A model generated the notes under the pieces. The model was not told the DNA's origin and ran no database searches. It worked only from the letters and a program-made list of their open reading frames with translations. From assembly GCA_022483465.1 (NCBI GenBank), contig JAKVNF010000002.1:1-64000 (forward strand): 64,000 nt of DNA, written 5' to 3'. The stretch is from Lachnospiraceae bacterium (lineage in GTDB: Bacteria; Bacillota; Clostridia; Lachnospirales; Lachnospiraceae). Made by a program: the position numbers and the translations under genes. Positions 55,495 through 63,990 of the stretch are shown here, piece after piece (within the stretch, counting starts at the first letter, position 1; every line of letters begins with the position of its first letter).

Positions 55495-56487
55495 CTAGAT
55501 GGACCCGCGCAGGACTAGGTTGGTGGAGACCTCGATGTTCACCGCGTAGTAGTCCTTCTGCCCGATGTCCCGGATGAGGCGCTCTGCGGCGACAAGGCCT
55601 AAGTGGTACTTTGGCACGTGCACCGACGAGAGGGGAGGCTCTGTGTAGTTGCACATCTGGATGTCGTCAAAGCCGATGAGGGAGATCTGCCCGGGGATCC
55701 GATAGCCCTTCTCCCGGAAGGCCCGCATGGCCCCGATCGCGATCTGGTCGTTGTCCGCAAAGTAGCAGCGGGCGGGCGTCTCCCCCTGGTTTAGGATCTC
55801 TCGCATGTCCCCGCAGGCCCCGTCGATGGAGGGGGCGAGGTGGTGGATGAGGGCATTGGAGATCGACATCCCGTTGTGCCGAAGGGCCTTCTGAAAGCCC
55901 TCCATCCTTTCATCGAAGTTGGTGATGGGATAGGAGGAGTGGAGGTACCCCGGCACGGTCTTGAGCTTTCGAATCAGGTAGTTGATCGCCTGGTAGGCGC
56001 CGTCCACGTTGTTGATGCGCACCGAGTCGACCCGGGAGGAGAGGAAGTGGTTATCGAGTAAAAGGACCGGCACCTTGCAGAAGGGGAGCGGGGCAAAGTC
56101 CTCGTCGTGCATCTCGGTCCCAAGGACCAGAAAGCCCGCCGCCCCCTGGTTTGCCAGCTCCTCGAGCTGGCGGGAGAGGTCCTCCACCGTGTAGACGTTG
56201 AGGATGTTCACCCGGTACCCCTCCCTCGCGCACTCCTCCTCGACCCCCTCCGTCAGCTCGGAGAAGAAGGTGGAGTCGGTGAGGACTGCCCCGTGCTTTT
56301 TGTAGTAGATGAGGTAGATGGCGGCCCGCCCGGTGGCTGCCTTCCTGCTCACCTGGATCCCGTACTTCTCCGCCTCCTCCAGCACCCGGTTTCTCGTCTT
56401 TGTGGAGACCCCGGGCTTTCCGTTCAGGGCAAAGGAGACCGATGCCTCCGAGAGCCCGAGTATCTTTGCCAGTTCCTTTGCCGTCAT
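55495..56487 (-). CDS. LacI-family regulator, probable repressor of the apiose-type operon
   Basis: A 330-residue LacI/GalR protein. Residues 1-50 hold the HTH and hinge (MTAKELAKILGLSEASVSFA, NGKPGVSTKTRNRVLEEA); 60-330 the periplasmic-binding-like effector domain (RCYFADNDQIAIGAMRAFRE, ISLIGFDDIQMC). ATG 56487 follows GGGGAGG. It is divergent from the sugar operon at 56870 across 382 bases, so it should bind there and respond to a sugar of the pathway. Confidence 0.88.
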   Translation of the reverse strand: MTAKELAKILGLSEASVSFALNGKPGVSTKTRNRVLEEAEKYGIQVSRKAATGRAAIYLIYYKKHGAVLTDSTFFSELTEGVEEECAREGYRVNILNVYTVEDLSRQLEELANQGAAGFLVLGTEMHDEDFAPLPFCKVPVLLLDNHFLSSRVDSVRINNVDGAYQAINYLIRKLKTVPGYLHSSYPITNFDERMEGFQKALRHNGMSISNALIHHLAPSIDGACGDMREILNQGETPARCYFADNDQIAIGAMRAFREKGYRIPGQISLIGFDDIQMCNYTEPPLSSVHVPKYHLGLVAAERLIRDIGQKDYYAVNIEVSTNLVLRGSI

Positions 56488-56751
56488 GATGTCGCCTCCC
56501 CGGGGCCGCAGCCCCGTCCCAAGCAAAGAGATTAAGCGCACGGTTAAGATCCTGCGGTCCCAACGTCCTTTGCGGCGCGCCGCAGGCGCCGCTGTTTCAG
56601 ACCGCTTAAGTTTGGAAGAGGACCATGGAATCATCTGCAGGACCCCCTCGAAAACCCCGAGAAATCAAAGACTTTTCGAAATGCCCTCCCCGCTTTCGGA
56701 TCCACCCCAGTGTAGCAGACCGGCGGGGAGGGGGTAAAGAAATTTAGCAAA

Positions 56752-56790
56752 TTAAGTTAATAAATACTTAATACCATCTTTGAATTAAGT
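56752..56790. promoter_or_regulatory. TTAAGT half-site cluster between LacI gene and sugar operon
   Basis: TTAAGT (56752-56757), its inverse ACTTAA (56766-56771) and TTAAGT again (56785-56790) lie in an AT-rich stretch of an otherwise GC-rich intergenic region; one more TTAAGT lies near 56606. They may be operator half-sites. They lack the central CG usual in LacI operators, so the call is weak. Confidence 0.35.
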
Positions 56791-56869
56791 TCCTGGTGCC
56801 CTAAGATCAAACTGTCTGAAGAAGGAAGTCAGACGAAACACGGAACCCTTGGGCAAGGAGGACATTGCC

Positions 56870-58297
56870 ATGAAAAACAACATCAAGATCGGATTTGCAC
56901 CCACCAGGAGGGCGATCTTCAGTGCCCCCGCAGCGGTCCGCTATGCGGATCTGACAAGAAAGAAGATGACGGAGCTGGGCATCGACTTTGTCGACATCAC
57001 GGACGTCAATGAGGAGGGGCTTCTTTTTGACGATGCCGGGAGGGAGAAGATTGCGGCAAAGTTCAAGGCGGCCAAGATCGACGGCCTGTTCCTTGCCCAC
57101 GAGAACTTCGGCACCGAGTACCAGTGCGCAAGACTGGCCAAGGAGCTGAACGTCCCGGTCCTTCTCTGGGGACCCAGAGATGAGCGCCCCAACGAGCAGG
57201 GCGGAAGAGAGCGGGATTCCCAGTGCGGCCTCTTTGCGACAGGAAAGGTTCTCCGCCGCTTTGACGTCCCGTTCACCTATCTCACCAACTGCAGCCTGGA
57301 CGATCCGGAGTTTGCCCGCGGCATGTACGACTTTTTGCGGGTATGTTCCGTGGTGAAGGCCTTTCGCGGCCTTCGCATCCTGCAGATCGGACCTCGTCCC
57401 TTTGACTTTTGGAGCACCATGTGCAACGAGGGCGAGCTTCTCGAGAAGTTTAACATCCAGCTCTCCCCGGTGCCGCTTCCGGAGCTCTATCAGGAGATGC
57501 ACCGCCTGGAGGCAAAAGAGCCCGAGAAGGTGCAGGCGGTGGTCGACTACTGCCACGAAAACATGACCTGCAAGATCGAGGACAAGTATCTTGTCAAGGT
57601 CGCCTCTTTGAAATGCGCAATGCGGAACCTCGCCGACAAGTACGGCTGCCGCGCGGTGGCGATCCAATGCTGGAACGCCCTGCAGGATGAGATCGGCATC
57701 ATGCCCTGCGCGGCCAACTCCCTCCTCAATGAAGAGGGCCTGCCGGTCGTCTGCGAGACCGATATCCACGGCGCCATCACCCAGGTGATGGTGGAGGCCG
57801 CCGACCTCGGTGAGCACCGGGGCATGTTTGCGGACTGGACCGTGCGCCATCCCGACAACGACAACGGAGAGCTTTTGCAGCACTGCGGCCCCTGGCCGAT
57901 CTCCGTCGCGAAGGAAAAGCCCACGATCTGCGTGCCGGTTGCCTTCCCGCAGAACGGCGCCGTCTCCGCAGAGGCAAAGCACGGCAAGGTCTCGATCGTC
58001 CGGTTCGACGGCGATCACGGCCAGTACTCCCTGCTTCTTGGCCATGCCAAGGGCATTGACGGCCCCTACACCCGCGGCACCTACCTCTGGATTGAGGTGA
58101 ACGACTGGAAGCGGCTCGAGGCCAAAATCGTGGAGGGACCCTACATCCACCACTGCGTGGCGATCCACGCGGACGTGGTGCCGGTCCTGTACGAGGCCTG
58201 CAAGTATCTGGGCATCACACCGGATCTGTATGACCCGATTGAGGACAAGGTGAAGGCTTACCTCCACGGCGAGGACCTGGTCTTCGATGAGATCTGA
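56870..58297 (+). CDS. L-fucose isomerase-like sugar isomerase (candidate D-apiose isomerase)
   Basis: A 475-residue protein of the FucI/AraA-like fold. N-terminal and central domains include FAPTRRAIFSAPAAVRYADL, AHENFGTEYQCARLAKELNV and GPRDERPN; the metal-binding acids would be in AIQCWNALQDEIG and VCETDIHGAITQ, with a histidine in IHHCVAIHADVVP. It interconverts an aldose and ketose with a divalent metal. ATG 56870 follows AAGGAGG. It is the first gene of an operon with split transketolase, FGGY kinase and apiosidase-like hydrolase, so aldose D-apiose to D-apulose is the best guess. Other pentoses remain possible. Confidence 0.75.
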   Translation: MKNNIKIGFAPTRRAIFSAPAAVRYADLTRKKMTELGIDFVDITDVNEEGLLFDDAGREKIAAKFKAAKIDGLFLAHENFGTEYQCARLAKELNVPVLLWGPRDERPNEQGGRERDSQCGLFATGKVLRRFDVPFTYLTNCSLDDPEFARGMYDFLRVCSVVKAFRGLRILQIGPRPFDFWSTMCNEGELLEKFNIQLSPVPLPELYQEMHRLEAKEPEKVQAVVDYCHENMTCKIEDKYLVKVASLKCAMRNLADKYGCRAVAIQCWNALQDEIGIMPCAANSLLNEEGLPVVCETDIHGAITQVMVEAADLGEHRGMFADWTVRHPDNDNGELLQHCGPWPISVAKEKPTICVPVAFPQNGAVSAEAKHGKVSIVRFDGDHGQYSLLLGHAKGIDGPYTRGTYLWIEVNDWKRLEAKIVEGPYIHHCVAIHADVVPVLYEACKYLGITPDLYDPIEDKVKAYLHGEDLVFDEI

Positions 58298-58339
58298 AAA
58301 GCGCTGACTGTGGGAAGGACAGCACAAAGGAGGCTGTAA

Positions 58340-59170
58340 ATGGAAAATCTGAAGGCAAAGGCATACGCGCTCCGCGAGAACACGCTGGACATCATCATGG
58401 CGGGCGGCGGCGGTCACATCGGCGGCGACATGAGCGTCATGGAGACGCTGGTGGCACTCTACTACAAGGAGATGAACATCTCCCCCGAGAACCAGGACGA
58501 CCCGAACCGGGACTATTTCATCCTGAGCAAGGGCCACAGCGTCGAGGCCTACTACGCGGTCCTCTGCGACAGAGGGTTCCTCGATTATGAGGATGTGAAG
58601 AACCGCTTCTCCAAGTTCGGCTCCCCCTACATCGGGCACCCGAACAACAAGCTTCCCGGCATGGAGATGAACTCCGGCTCCCTGGGCCACGGGCTTCCCG
58701 TCGCCGTGGGCCTTGCCCTTGGAAACCGCATGTCCGGCCGCAATAACCGCACCTACGTGGTGATGGGCGATGGCGAGCTGGCAGAGGGTTCCGTCTGGGA
58801 GGGCTTTATGTCCGGCCACATGTACAAGCTGGACAATCTCTGCGCCATCATCGATAGGAACCACCTGCAGATCTCCGGCAACACCGAGGATGTGATGGCC
58901 CATGAGGTCCTGAGGGACCGCGTTGCCGCCTTCGGCTGGCACGTGATCTCCGTGAAGGACGGCAATGACCTGGACCAGATGATCGCCGCCTTCGAGGAGG
59001 CAAAGAGGGCGAAGGGACAGCCGACCTGCATCATCGCCGACACCGTCAAGGGCAAGGGCTCTCCTGTCATGGAGAACAAGGCCTCCTGGCACCATCACGT
59101 TCCGACACAGGAAGAGTATGAGCAGATCATGAAGGATCTGAAGGCAAGAGAGGAGGAGCTTTCCAAATGA
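58340..59170 (+). CDS. Transketolase, N-terminal (ThDP-binding) subunit
   Basis: A 276-residue half-transketolase that binds thiamine diphosphate: GGGGHIGGDMSVMETLVALYY, FILSKGHSVEAYYAVL, NSGSLGHGLPVAVGLALGNR, and the ThDP motif GDGELAEGSVWEGF ending with IIDRNHLQISG. AAAGGAGG precedes the ATG. It overlaps the C-terminal subunit by 4 bases, so the pair is made in equal amounts. In this operon it fits a ketose 4-phosphate transketolase (such as apulose 4-phosphate) rather than the housekeeping enzyme. Confidence 0.88.
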   Translation: MENLKAKAYALRENTLDIIMAGGGGHIGGDMSVMETLVALYYKEMNISPENQDDPNRDYFILSKGHSVEAYYAVLCDRGFLDYEDVKNRFSKFGSPYIGHPNNKLPGMEMNSGSLGHGLPVAVGLALGNRMSGRNNRTYVVMGDGELAEGSVWEGFMSGHMYKLDNLCAIIDRNHLQISGNTEDVMAHEVLRDRVAAFGWHVISVKDGNDLDQMIAAFEEAKRAKGQPTCIIADTVKGKGSPVMENKASWHHHVPTQEEYEQIMKDLKAREEELSK

Positions 59171-60102
59171 ATAAGATCGCAAACAGAAAGGTCATCTGTG
59201 ACGTTTTGATGGAGCACGCAAAGACCGACAAGGACATCGTCGTGCTCTGCAGCGATTCCCGGGGCTCTGCTTCTCTGACCCCGTTCTTCGACACCTACCC
59301 GGAGCAGTCCGTGGAGGTCGGCATCGCCGAGCAGGATCTCGTCGGCATCGCGGCGGGTCTTGCCAAGTCCGGCAAGAAGCCCTATGCGGCATCCCCCGCA
59401 AGCTTCCTGTCCACAAGATCCTATGAGCAGGCCAAGGTCGACTGCGCCTACTCCGATCAGAACGTGAAGCTGATCGGCATCTCCGGCGGCATCTCCTACG
59501 GGGCCCTCGGCATGAGCCACCACAGCGCCCAGGACATCGCGGCCATGTCCGCCATTCCGAACATGCGCGTGTATCTGCCCTCCGACCGCTTCCAGACAAG
59601 AAAGCTCTTTGAGGCGCTCCTTCAGGATGAGAAGTGCGCCTACATCCGCGTCGGCAGAAACCCGGTGGAGGATGTCTACACCGAGGAGAGCTGTCCCTTT
59701 GAGATGAACAAGGCAACCTTGGTCCGTGAGGGAAGTGATGTCACGATCGTTGCCTGCGGCGAGATGGTAAAGCCCGCAAAGGACGCTGCGGAACTCCTTG
59801 CCAAGGAGGGCATCTCCGCAGAGGTGCTCGACATGTACTGCGTGAAGCCCCTGGACAAGGAGGCCATCATCCGCTCCGCATCGAAGACGAAGGCGGTTGT
59901 CACTGCAGAGGAGCACGCCCCGTTTGGCGGCCTTGGCTCCATGGTGGCCCAGGTGGTGGCAGAGAACTGCCCCAAGAAGGTTCTGGAGGTCGCTCTGCCG
60001 GATGCCCCGGTCATCACAGGCACCAGCACAGAGGTGTTCAACTACTACGGCATGAATGCCGAAGGGATCGCCAAGAAGGCGAAGGAAGCCCTCGGCATCT
60101 GA
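59167..60102 (+). CDS. Transketolase, C-terminal subunit
   Basis: A 311-residue partner with the pyrimidine-binding domain (SVEVGIAEQDLVGIAAGLAK with the catalytic glutamate) and the C-terminal regulatory domain (GSDVTIVACGEMVKPAKDAA, VLDMYCVKPLDKEAI). It completes the active site with the upstream subunit. The start overlaps the previous stop (ATGA). Transfer of a two-carbon unit from a branched ketose phosphate to glyceraldehyde 3-phosphate is the inferred step. Confidence 0.88.
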   Translation: MNKIANRKVICDVLMEHAKTDKDIVVLCSDSRGSASLTPFFDTYPEQSVEVGIAEQDLVGIAAGLAKSGKKPYAASPASFLSTRSYEQAKVDCAYSDQNVKLIGISGGISYGALGMSHHSAQDIAAMSAIPNMRVYLPSDRFQTRKLFEALLQDEKCAYIRVGRNPVEDVYTEESCPFEMNKATLVREGSDVTIVACGEMVKPAKDAAELLAKEGISAEVLDMYCVKPLDKEAIIRSASKTKAVVTAEEHAPFGGLGSMVAQVVAENCPKKVLEVALPDAPVITGTSTEVFNYYGMNAEGIAKKAKEALGI

Positions 60103-60120
60103 ATAGGGGAGTTGCAGCAA

Positions 60121-61620
60121 ATGGAACACACGCAGTACATCCTCGGCATCGATCAGAGCACACAGGGGACCAAGGCACTGGTGCTGGATGAGACGGGAAA
60201 GATCCTCTCCCGGGCGGATGCCGCCCACCGGCAGATCATCAACGACAAGGGGTGGGTCGAGCACGACCCGGAGGAGATCTGGGAGAACACGAAAAAGGCG
60301 GCGGCCCTTGCCATCGAGAAGGCGGGGATCCCGAAGGAGGCGATTGCCGGCATCGGCATCAGCAACCAGCGGGAGACCTCGATCGCCTTCCGCAAGGATG
60401 GGACCCCGATTTACAACGCCATCGTCTGGCAGTGCGCCCGGGCAGCAAAGCTCTGCGAGGGAATTCGGAAGACCCATCCGGAGGCGGAGGCCCTCATCGA
60501 GCAGCGCACCGGGATCCGCCTCTCCCCCTACTTCCCGGCGGCCAAGATCGCCTGGATCCTCGAAAATGTGCCGGGGGCAAGGAAGCTCGCAGAGGAGGGG
60601 GAACTTCGCTACGGGACCATGGACACCTACCTCGTGTACCGCATGACGGGCGGAAAGGTCTACCGGACCGACCGCACGAATGCCTCGAGGACCCAGCTCT
60701 TTGACATCCGCAAGCTATCCTGGGACGCGGACCTGGGACGGATCTTTCAGGTCCCGATCTCGAACCTCCCGGAGGCGGTGGACAGCGACGGGGACTTCGG
60801 GTCCACCACGCTGGATGGAGTTCTGCCCCATCCAGTCCCGATCCGAGGCGTTCTGGGGGACTCCCATGCAGCGCTCTTCGGACAGGGGTGTCTTTCAAAG
60901 GGACAAGTCAAGGCAACCTACGGCACCGGCTCCTCGGTGATGATGAACATCGGCGAGACGCCGGTTGCCTCCCGCCACGGGGTGGTGACCAGCATTGCCT
61001 TTGCAAGAAGCGGGCAGGTCGCCTACTGCTTAGAGGGAAACATCAACTACACCGGCGCGGTGATCACCTGGCTCAAGGACGACCTGGGCCTTGTTCAAAG
61101 TGCCGGGGAGACCGAGGCACTGGCAAGGACCGCCAATCCCGCGGATCACACCTACCTGGTGCCCGCCTTCACGGGCCTTGGGGCGCCCTGGTGGAGTGAC
61201 AGCGCAAGGGGAATCCTGACCGGCCTCTCCCGCACCACGAAGCGGGCGGAGATCGTCCGGGCGGCCCTTGACTGCATCGCCTACCAGATCACCGACGTCT
61301 GCCGGGCGATGGAGGAGGATGCGGGGATGCCCATCCAGGAGCTTCGTGTGGACGGCGGTCCCACGAAGAACCGGTACCTGATGCAGTTCCAGAGCGACAT
61401 CGCAAAGCTCCCGGTGCTGGTGCCCCCGGCGGAGGAGCTCTCGGGGATGGGCGCCGCCTATATGGCGGGACTTGCCCTTGGCATCTGCCAGGAGGAGAAG
61501 CTCTTTGCCCCGGCGGGCACCACGAAGTACCTGCCGCAGATGGCAGAGGCAGAGAGAACCGAAAAACTTGCCGGCTGGCGGCAGGCCCTCTCCCAGGTGC
61601 TGGGAGAAGAAAGGAAATGA
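60121..61620 (+). CDS. FGGY-family carbohydrate kinase (candidate D-apulose kinase)
   Basis: A 499-residue kinase. The N-terminal phosphate loop is ILGIDQSTQGTKALVLDETG; then GWVEHDPEEIWENT; the hinge ATP-binding segment TYGTGSSVMMNIGE and the C-terminal FGGY-like LRVDGGPTKNRYLMQFQSDI and GMGAAYMAGLALG. It is closer to glycerol/erythritol kinases than to xylulokinase in motif, but the operon suggests a branched or short ketose. ATG 60121 is chosen because it follows GGGGAG at good spacing. It links isomerase and transketolase steps. Confidence 0.82.
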   Translation: MEHTQYILGIDQSTQGTKALVLDETGKILSRADAAHRQIINDKGWVEHDPEEIWENTKKAAALAIEKAGIPKEAIAGIGISNQRETSIAFRKDGTPIYNAIVWQCARAAKLCEGIRKTHPEAEALIEQRTGIRLSPYFPAAKIAWILENVPGARKLAEEGELRYGTMDTYLVYRMTGGKVYRTDRTNASRTQLFDIRKLSWDADLGRIFQVPISNLPEAVDSDGDFGSTTLDGVLPHPVPIRGVLGDSHAALFGQGCLSKGQVKATYGTGSSVMMNIGETPVASRHGVVTSIAFARSGQVAYCLEGNINYTGAVITWLKDDLGLVQSAGETEALARTANPADHTYLVPAFTGLGAPWWSDSARGILTGLSRTTKRAEIVRAALDCIAYQITDVCRAMEEDAGMPIQELRVDGGPTKNRYLMQFQSDIAKLPVLVPPAEELSGMGAAYMAGLALGICQEEKLFAPAGTTKYLPQMAEAERTEKLAGWRQALSQVLGEERK

Positions 61621-61624
61621 GAAG

Positions 61625-63172
61625 ATGAGACAGTATGAGATGGCAGAACTTTCCTTCCGGGGACCGGAGCCGGAAGGCAAGGCAACCGATGTAAAGCTCA
61701 CCGGTACCTTTACCTTAAGCGGAAAGACCATGACCGTGCCCGGCTTCTATGCCGGGAATGGCACCTATAAGGTCCGCTTTTATCCCACGGAAGCCGGCAT
61801 CTGCACCTACAAGGTGGAGGGCGCAGTCACCGGAGAGGGAACCGAGACAGTCGAGCCCGCCGCTTCCCACGGCATGGTGAAGGCGGTCGGCACCCACTTC
61901 GAGTACGAGGACGGCACGAGATTTGATCCCTTCGGGACCACGATCTACGCCCTGGTGCACCAGGAGAAGGCCCTCGTGGAGGAGACGCTGAAGACCCTCT
62001 CTACCGCCCCCTTCAACAAGGTTCGGATGTGCGTCTTCCCGAAGGACTACAGCTACAACAAAAACGAGCCCCCGTACTACCCCTTTGCCAAGAAGGCGGA
62101 CGGCAGCTGGGATGTGACAGCGCCGAATCCCGAATTCTTTGACAACCTGGAGGACAAGATCGTAAAGCTCGGGGACATGGGCATCGAGGTGGACCTCATC
62201 CTGTTCCACCCCTATGACCGCTGGGGCTTTGCCTCCATGCCCCAGAGGGACAATCTTGTCTATCTGGACTACCTGATGAAGCGCCTTGCGGCGTTCCCGA
62301 ACATCTGGTGGAGCCTCTCCAATGAGTATGACTTCACGCCGAAGAAGACGCAGAAAGATTGGGAGGAGATCGAGCAGGCGGTCCATGACCTGGATCCCTA
62401 TCACCATCTGGAGTCCTGCCACAACGGCTTCCACTACTGGGATGCCACACGTCCGAACATCACCCACAGCTCCCTCCAGGTCAAGAGCCTTGCGGTTGTC
62501 GCCCATGAGCGGGCACGCACCAAAAAGCCCGTCATGATCGATGAGTGCTGCTATGAGGGGAACCTAAACCAGTCCTGGGGCGCCATCTCCGGGGAGGAGA
62601 TGACAGCGCGCTTTTGGCAGGCGGTTGCCCAGGGCGGCTACTGCACCCACGGAGAGACCTTCCTCGACCCTGACACAAAGGACGAGGACAGTGCCGTCGT
62701 CTACTGGGCAAAGGGCGGAAAACTCATCGGCAAGAGCCCAGAGAGGATCGCATGGCTGCGGAACATCGTGGAGTCCCTTCCAGGGCCGATCGATCCGCAG
62801 ACCGGAAGGTTCGGAAACTTCTGCGACCTGACGGACAAGCAGCTTGATGCCTTCATCGATCAGGTGCCGGAGCAGCACAAGTTCTTCTTCGGCTCTATGA
62901 GGAGACTGACCGAGTACGAGAAGGGGATTCTCCGCGCCGGGGAGTACAACTATGCCGGCCAGGTCGGAGAGAAGGCATACTTCTGGTATCTGTACCGCCA
63001 GACCAGTGCCCGCTATGAGATCCTCCTCCCGGAGAACCACACGTACAAGGTTGAAGTGCTCGACACCTGGAAGATGACAAGAACCACCTTTGCAGAGCAT
63101 GCAAGCGGCAGCGTGCAGGTGCGCCTTCCCGGGAAGGAGTACATGGCAGTCTTGGCCACCATCGAGGAATAA
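61625..63172 (+). CDS. Cytoplasmic apiosidase-like hydrolase (DUF5060 + DUF4038 + DUF5605)
   Basis: A 515-residue protein without signal peptide. Residues 1-75 are a DUF5060-like beta sandwich (VPGFYAGNGTYKVRFYPTEA); 85-400 a TIM barrel of the DUF4038 (apiosidase/GH140-like) type with an acid/base pair NE in WWSLSNEYDF (about 238) and a second glutamate in KPVMIDECCYEG (about 306); 410-515 a DUF5605-like C-terminal beta domain. It would cut apiosyl or similar glycosides after import and feed the operon. Substrate is inferred from neighbours; related members act on other sugars. It starts 5 bases after the kinase stop. Confidence 0.78.
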   Translation: MRQYEMAELSFRGPEPEGKATDVKLTGTFTLSGKTMTVPGFYAGNGTYKVRFYPTEAGICTYKVEGAVTGEGTETVEPAASHGMVKAVGTHFEYEDGTRFDPFGTTIYALVHQEKALVEETLKTLSTAPFNKVRMCVFPKDYSYNKNEPPYYPFAKKADGSWDVTAPNPEFFDNLEDKIVKLGDMGIEVDLILFHPYDRWGFASMPQRDNLVYLDYLMKRLAAFPNIWWSLSNEYDFTPKKTQKDWEEIEQAVHDLDPYHHLESCHNGFHYWDATRPNITHSSLQVKSLAVVAHERARTKKPVMIDECCYEGNLNQSWGAISGEEMTARFWQAVAQGGYCTHGETFLDPDTKDEDSAVVYWAKGGKLIGKSPERIAWLRNIVESLPGPIDPQTGRFGNFCDLTDKQLDAFIDQVPEQHKFFFGSMRRLTEYEKGILRAGEYNYAGQVGEKAYFWYLYRQTSARYEILLPENHTYKVEVLDTWKMTRTTFAEHASGSVQVRLPGKEYMAVLATIEE

Positions 63173-63179
63173 TGCGAAA

Positions 63180-63487
63180 GGCGTTAGTTAAGAAACGGGT
63201 TGATAAGCGATCGCCTAGCATGAGACCACTAATCCCTCACTTTGAGCTCGAGCTGGGTACACTCCTATCCGTGCTGTGTTGCATCATGTAACAAAGCATC
63301 ACCTAGATTGCCTAAAAGCATACACCCACTTGCCGAGCATGTGACTATAAATAACAAGATAGGCATTATGCAGAGAAGAAAAGAGCTCCAAATGGGGATT
63401 CTATATCTTCATCAGACATTATCGCGTCGAGAGTTCACCATGGAGGTTGTGGTATGGAACCCGTCAACCCGGTTCTTTACTAACGCC
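63180..63487 (+). repeat. MITE copy 4 (308 bp)
   Basis: Flanked by exact ATGCGAAA (63172-63179 and 63488-63495). By eye identical to copy 2. It sits between the last operon gene and its terminator, so it does not break a gene but lengthens the transcript. Confidence 0.95.
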
Positions 63488-63507
63488 ATGCGAAATCAGC
63501 AGTACAG

Positions 63508-63546
63508 AATCCCCAGAGGTCTTGCGAAAGACCACTGGGGATTTTT
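63508..63546 (+). terminator. Terminator of the apiose-type operon
   Basis: AATCCCCAG with an inner GGTCTT...AAAGACC stem pairs with CTGGGGATT, followed by TTTT. Before the MITE arrived it lay about 20 bases after the operon. Confidence 0.8.
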
Positions 63547-63549
63547 CCA

Positions 63550-63823
63550 TGCGCCAAAGATGCCCACGTCCCGCGATGCAGCAGAGGATGAGTTTTGCCC
63601 CCGCCGCCCGGTACTGCTGCTGCAGGGTCTGGGACAGGGCCGCATCGGTGAAGATCCCGTCAAAGTCCGCAGCGCCTGCAAAGCGCAGGAAGGCAGTGCG
63701 GTTCATCTTTCCGGCATCGCAGAGGAGAAACCCGTGCACGGTGCGGGAGAGGACGGTGCGCTTTTCGGAGGCCTCCGCCTCGTGGGCGCAGGAAACGCCC
63801 ATGGTCGGCGAGCAGGACCCGGT
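63550..63823 (-). pseudogene. DeoR-type regulator, C-terminal fragment
   Basis: On the minus strand the frame gives GVSCAHEAEASEKRTVLSRT then HGFLLCDAGKMNRTAFLRFA and GIFTDAALSQTLQQQYRAAG ending AKLILC, the pattern of the C-terminal sugar-sensing domain of DeoR-family repressors. The N-terminal HTH half is absent: upstream the frame turns into the antisense of the HAD fragment. No clear stop is present; the frame runs on into the MITE. It is a remnant, not a working gene. Confidence 0.5.
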
Positions 63824-63990
63824 GCCGACAAAGCGGCCGGGATCCGAAAGATGGTCAGGATGCTCGGCGGGGATCTCCGGGATGTGGTGGTCTTTGGCGA
63901 TGGAAAAAAGACCTGTCCATGTTTTCCAAGGAGTGGACCTGTGTGGCCATGGAAAACTTGATGCCCGCCCTCAAGGAAAAGGCGGATTAA
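63824..63990 (+). pseudogene. HAD (Cof-type) phosphatase, C-terminal fragment with frameshift
   Basis: Plus-strand reading gives ADKAAGIRKMVRMLGGDLRD then VVVFGDGK, and after one missing base DLSMFSKEWTCVAMENLMPA ending ALKEKAD. This matches the GDGxND motif and tail of Cof-type HAD phosphatases. The N-terminal two thirds are missing and antisense DeoR-like sequence adjoins it, so two broken genes are fused tail to tail here. Confidence 0.45.

Noticed and set aside
56807-59182. A 791-codon open frame on the minus strand opposite the isomerase and transketolase genes
   Set aside because: It is antisense to strongly supported enzymes, has no family motifs or ribosome site, and is a by-product of high GC codon use.
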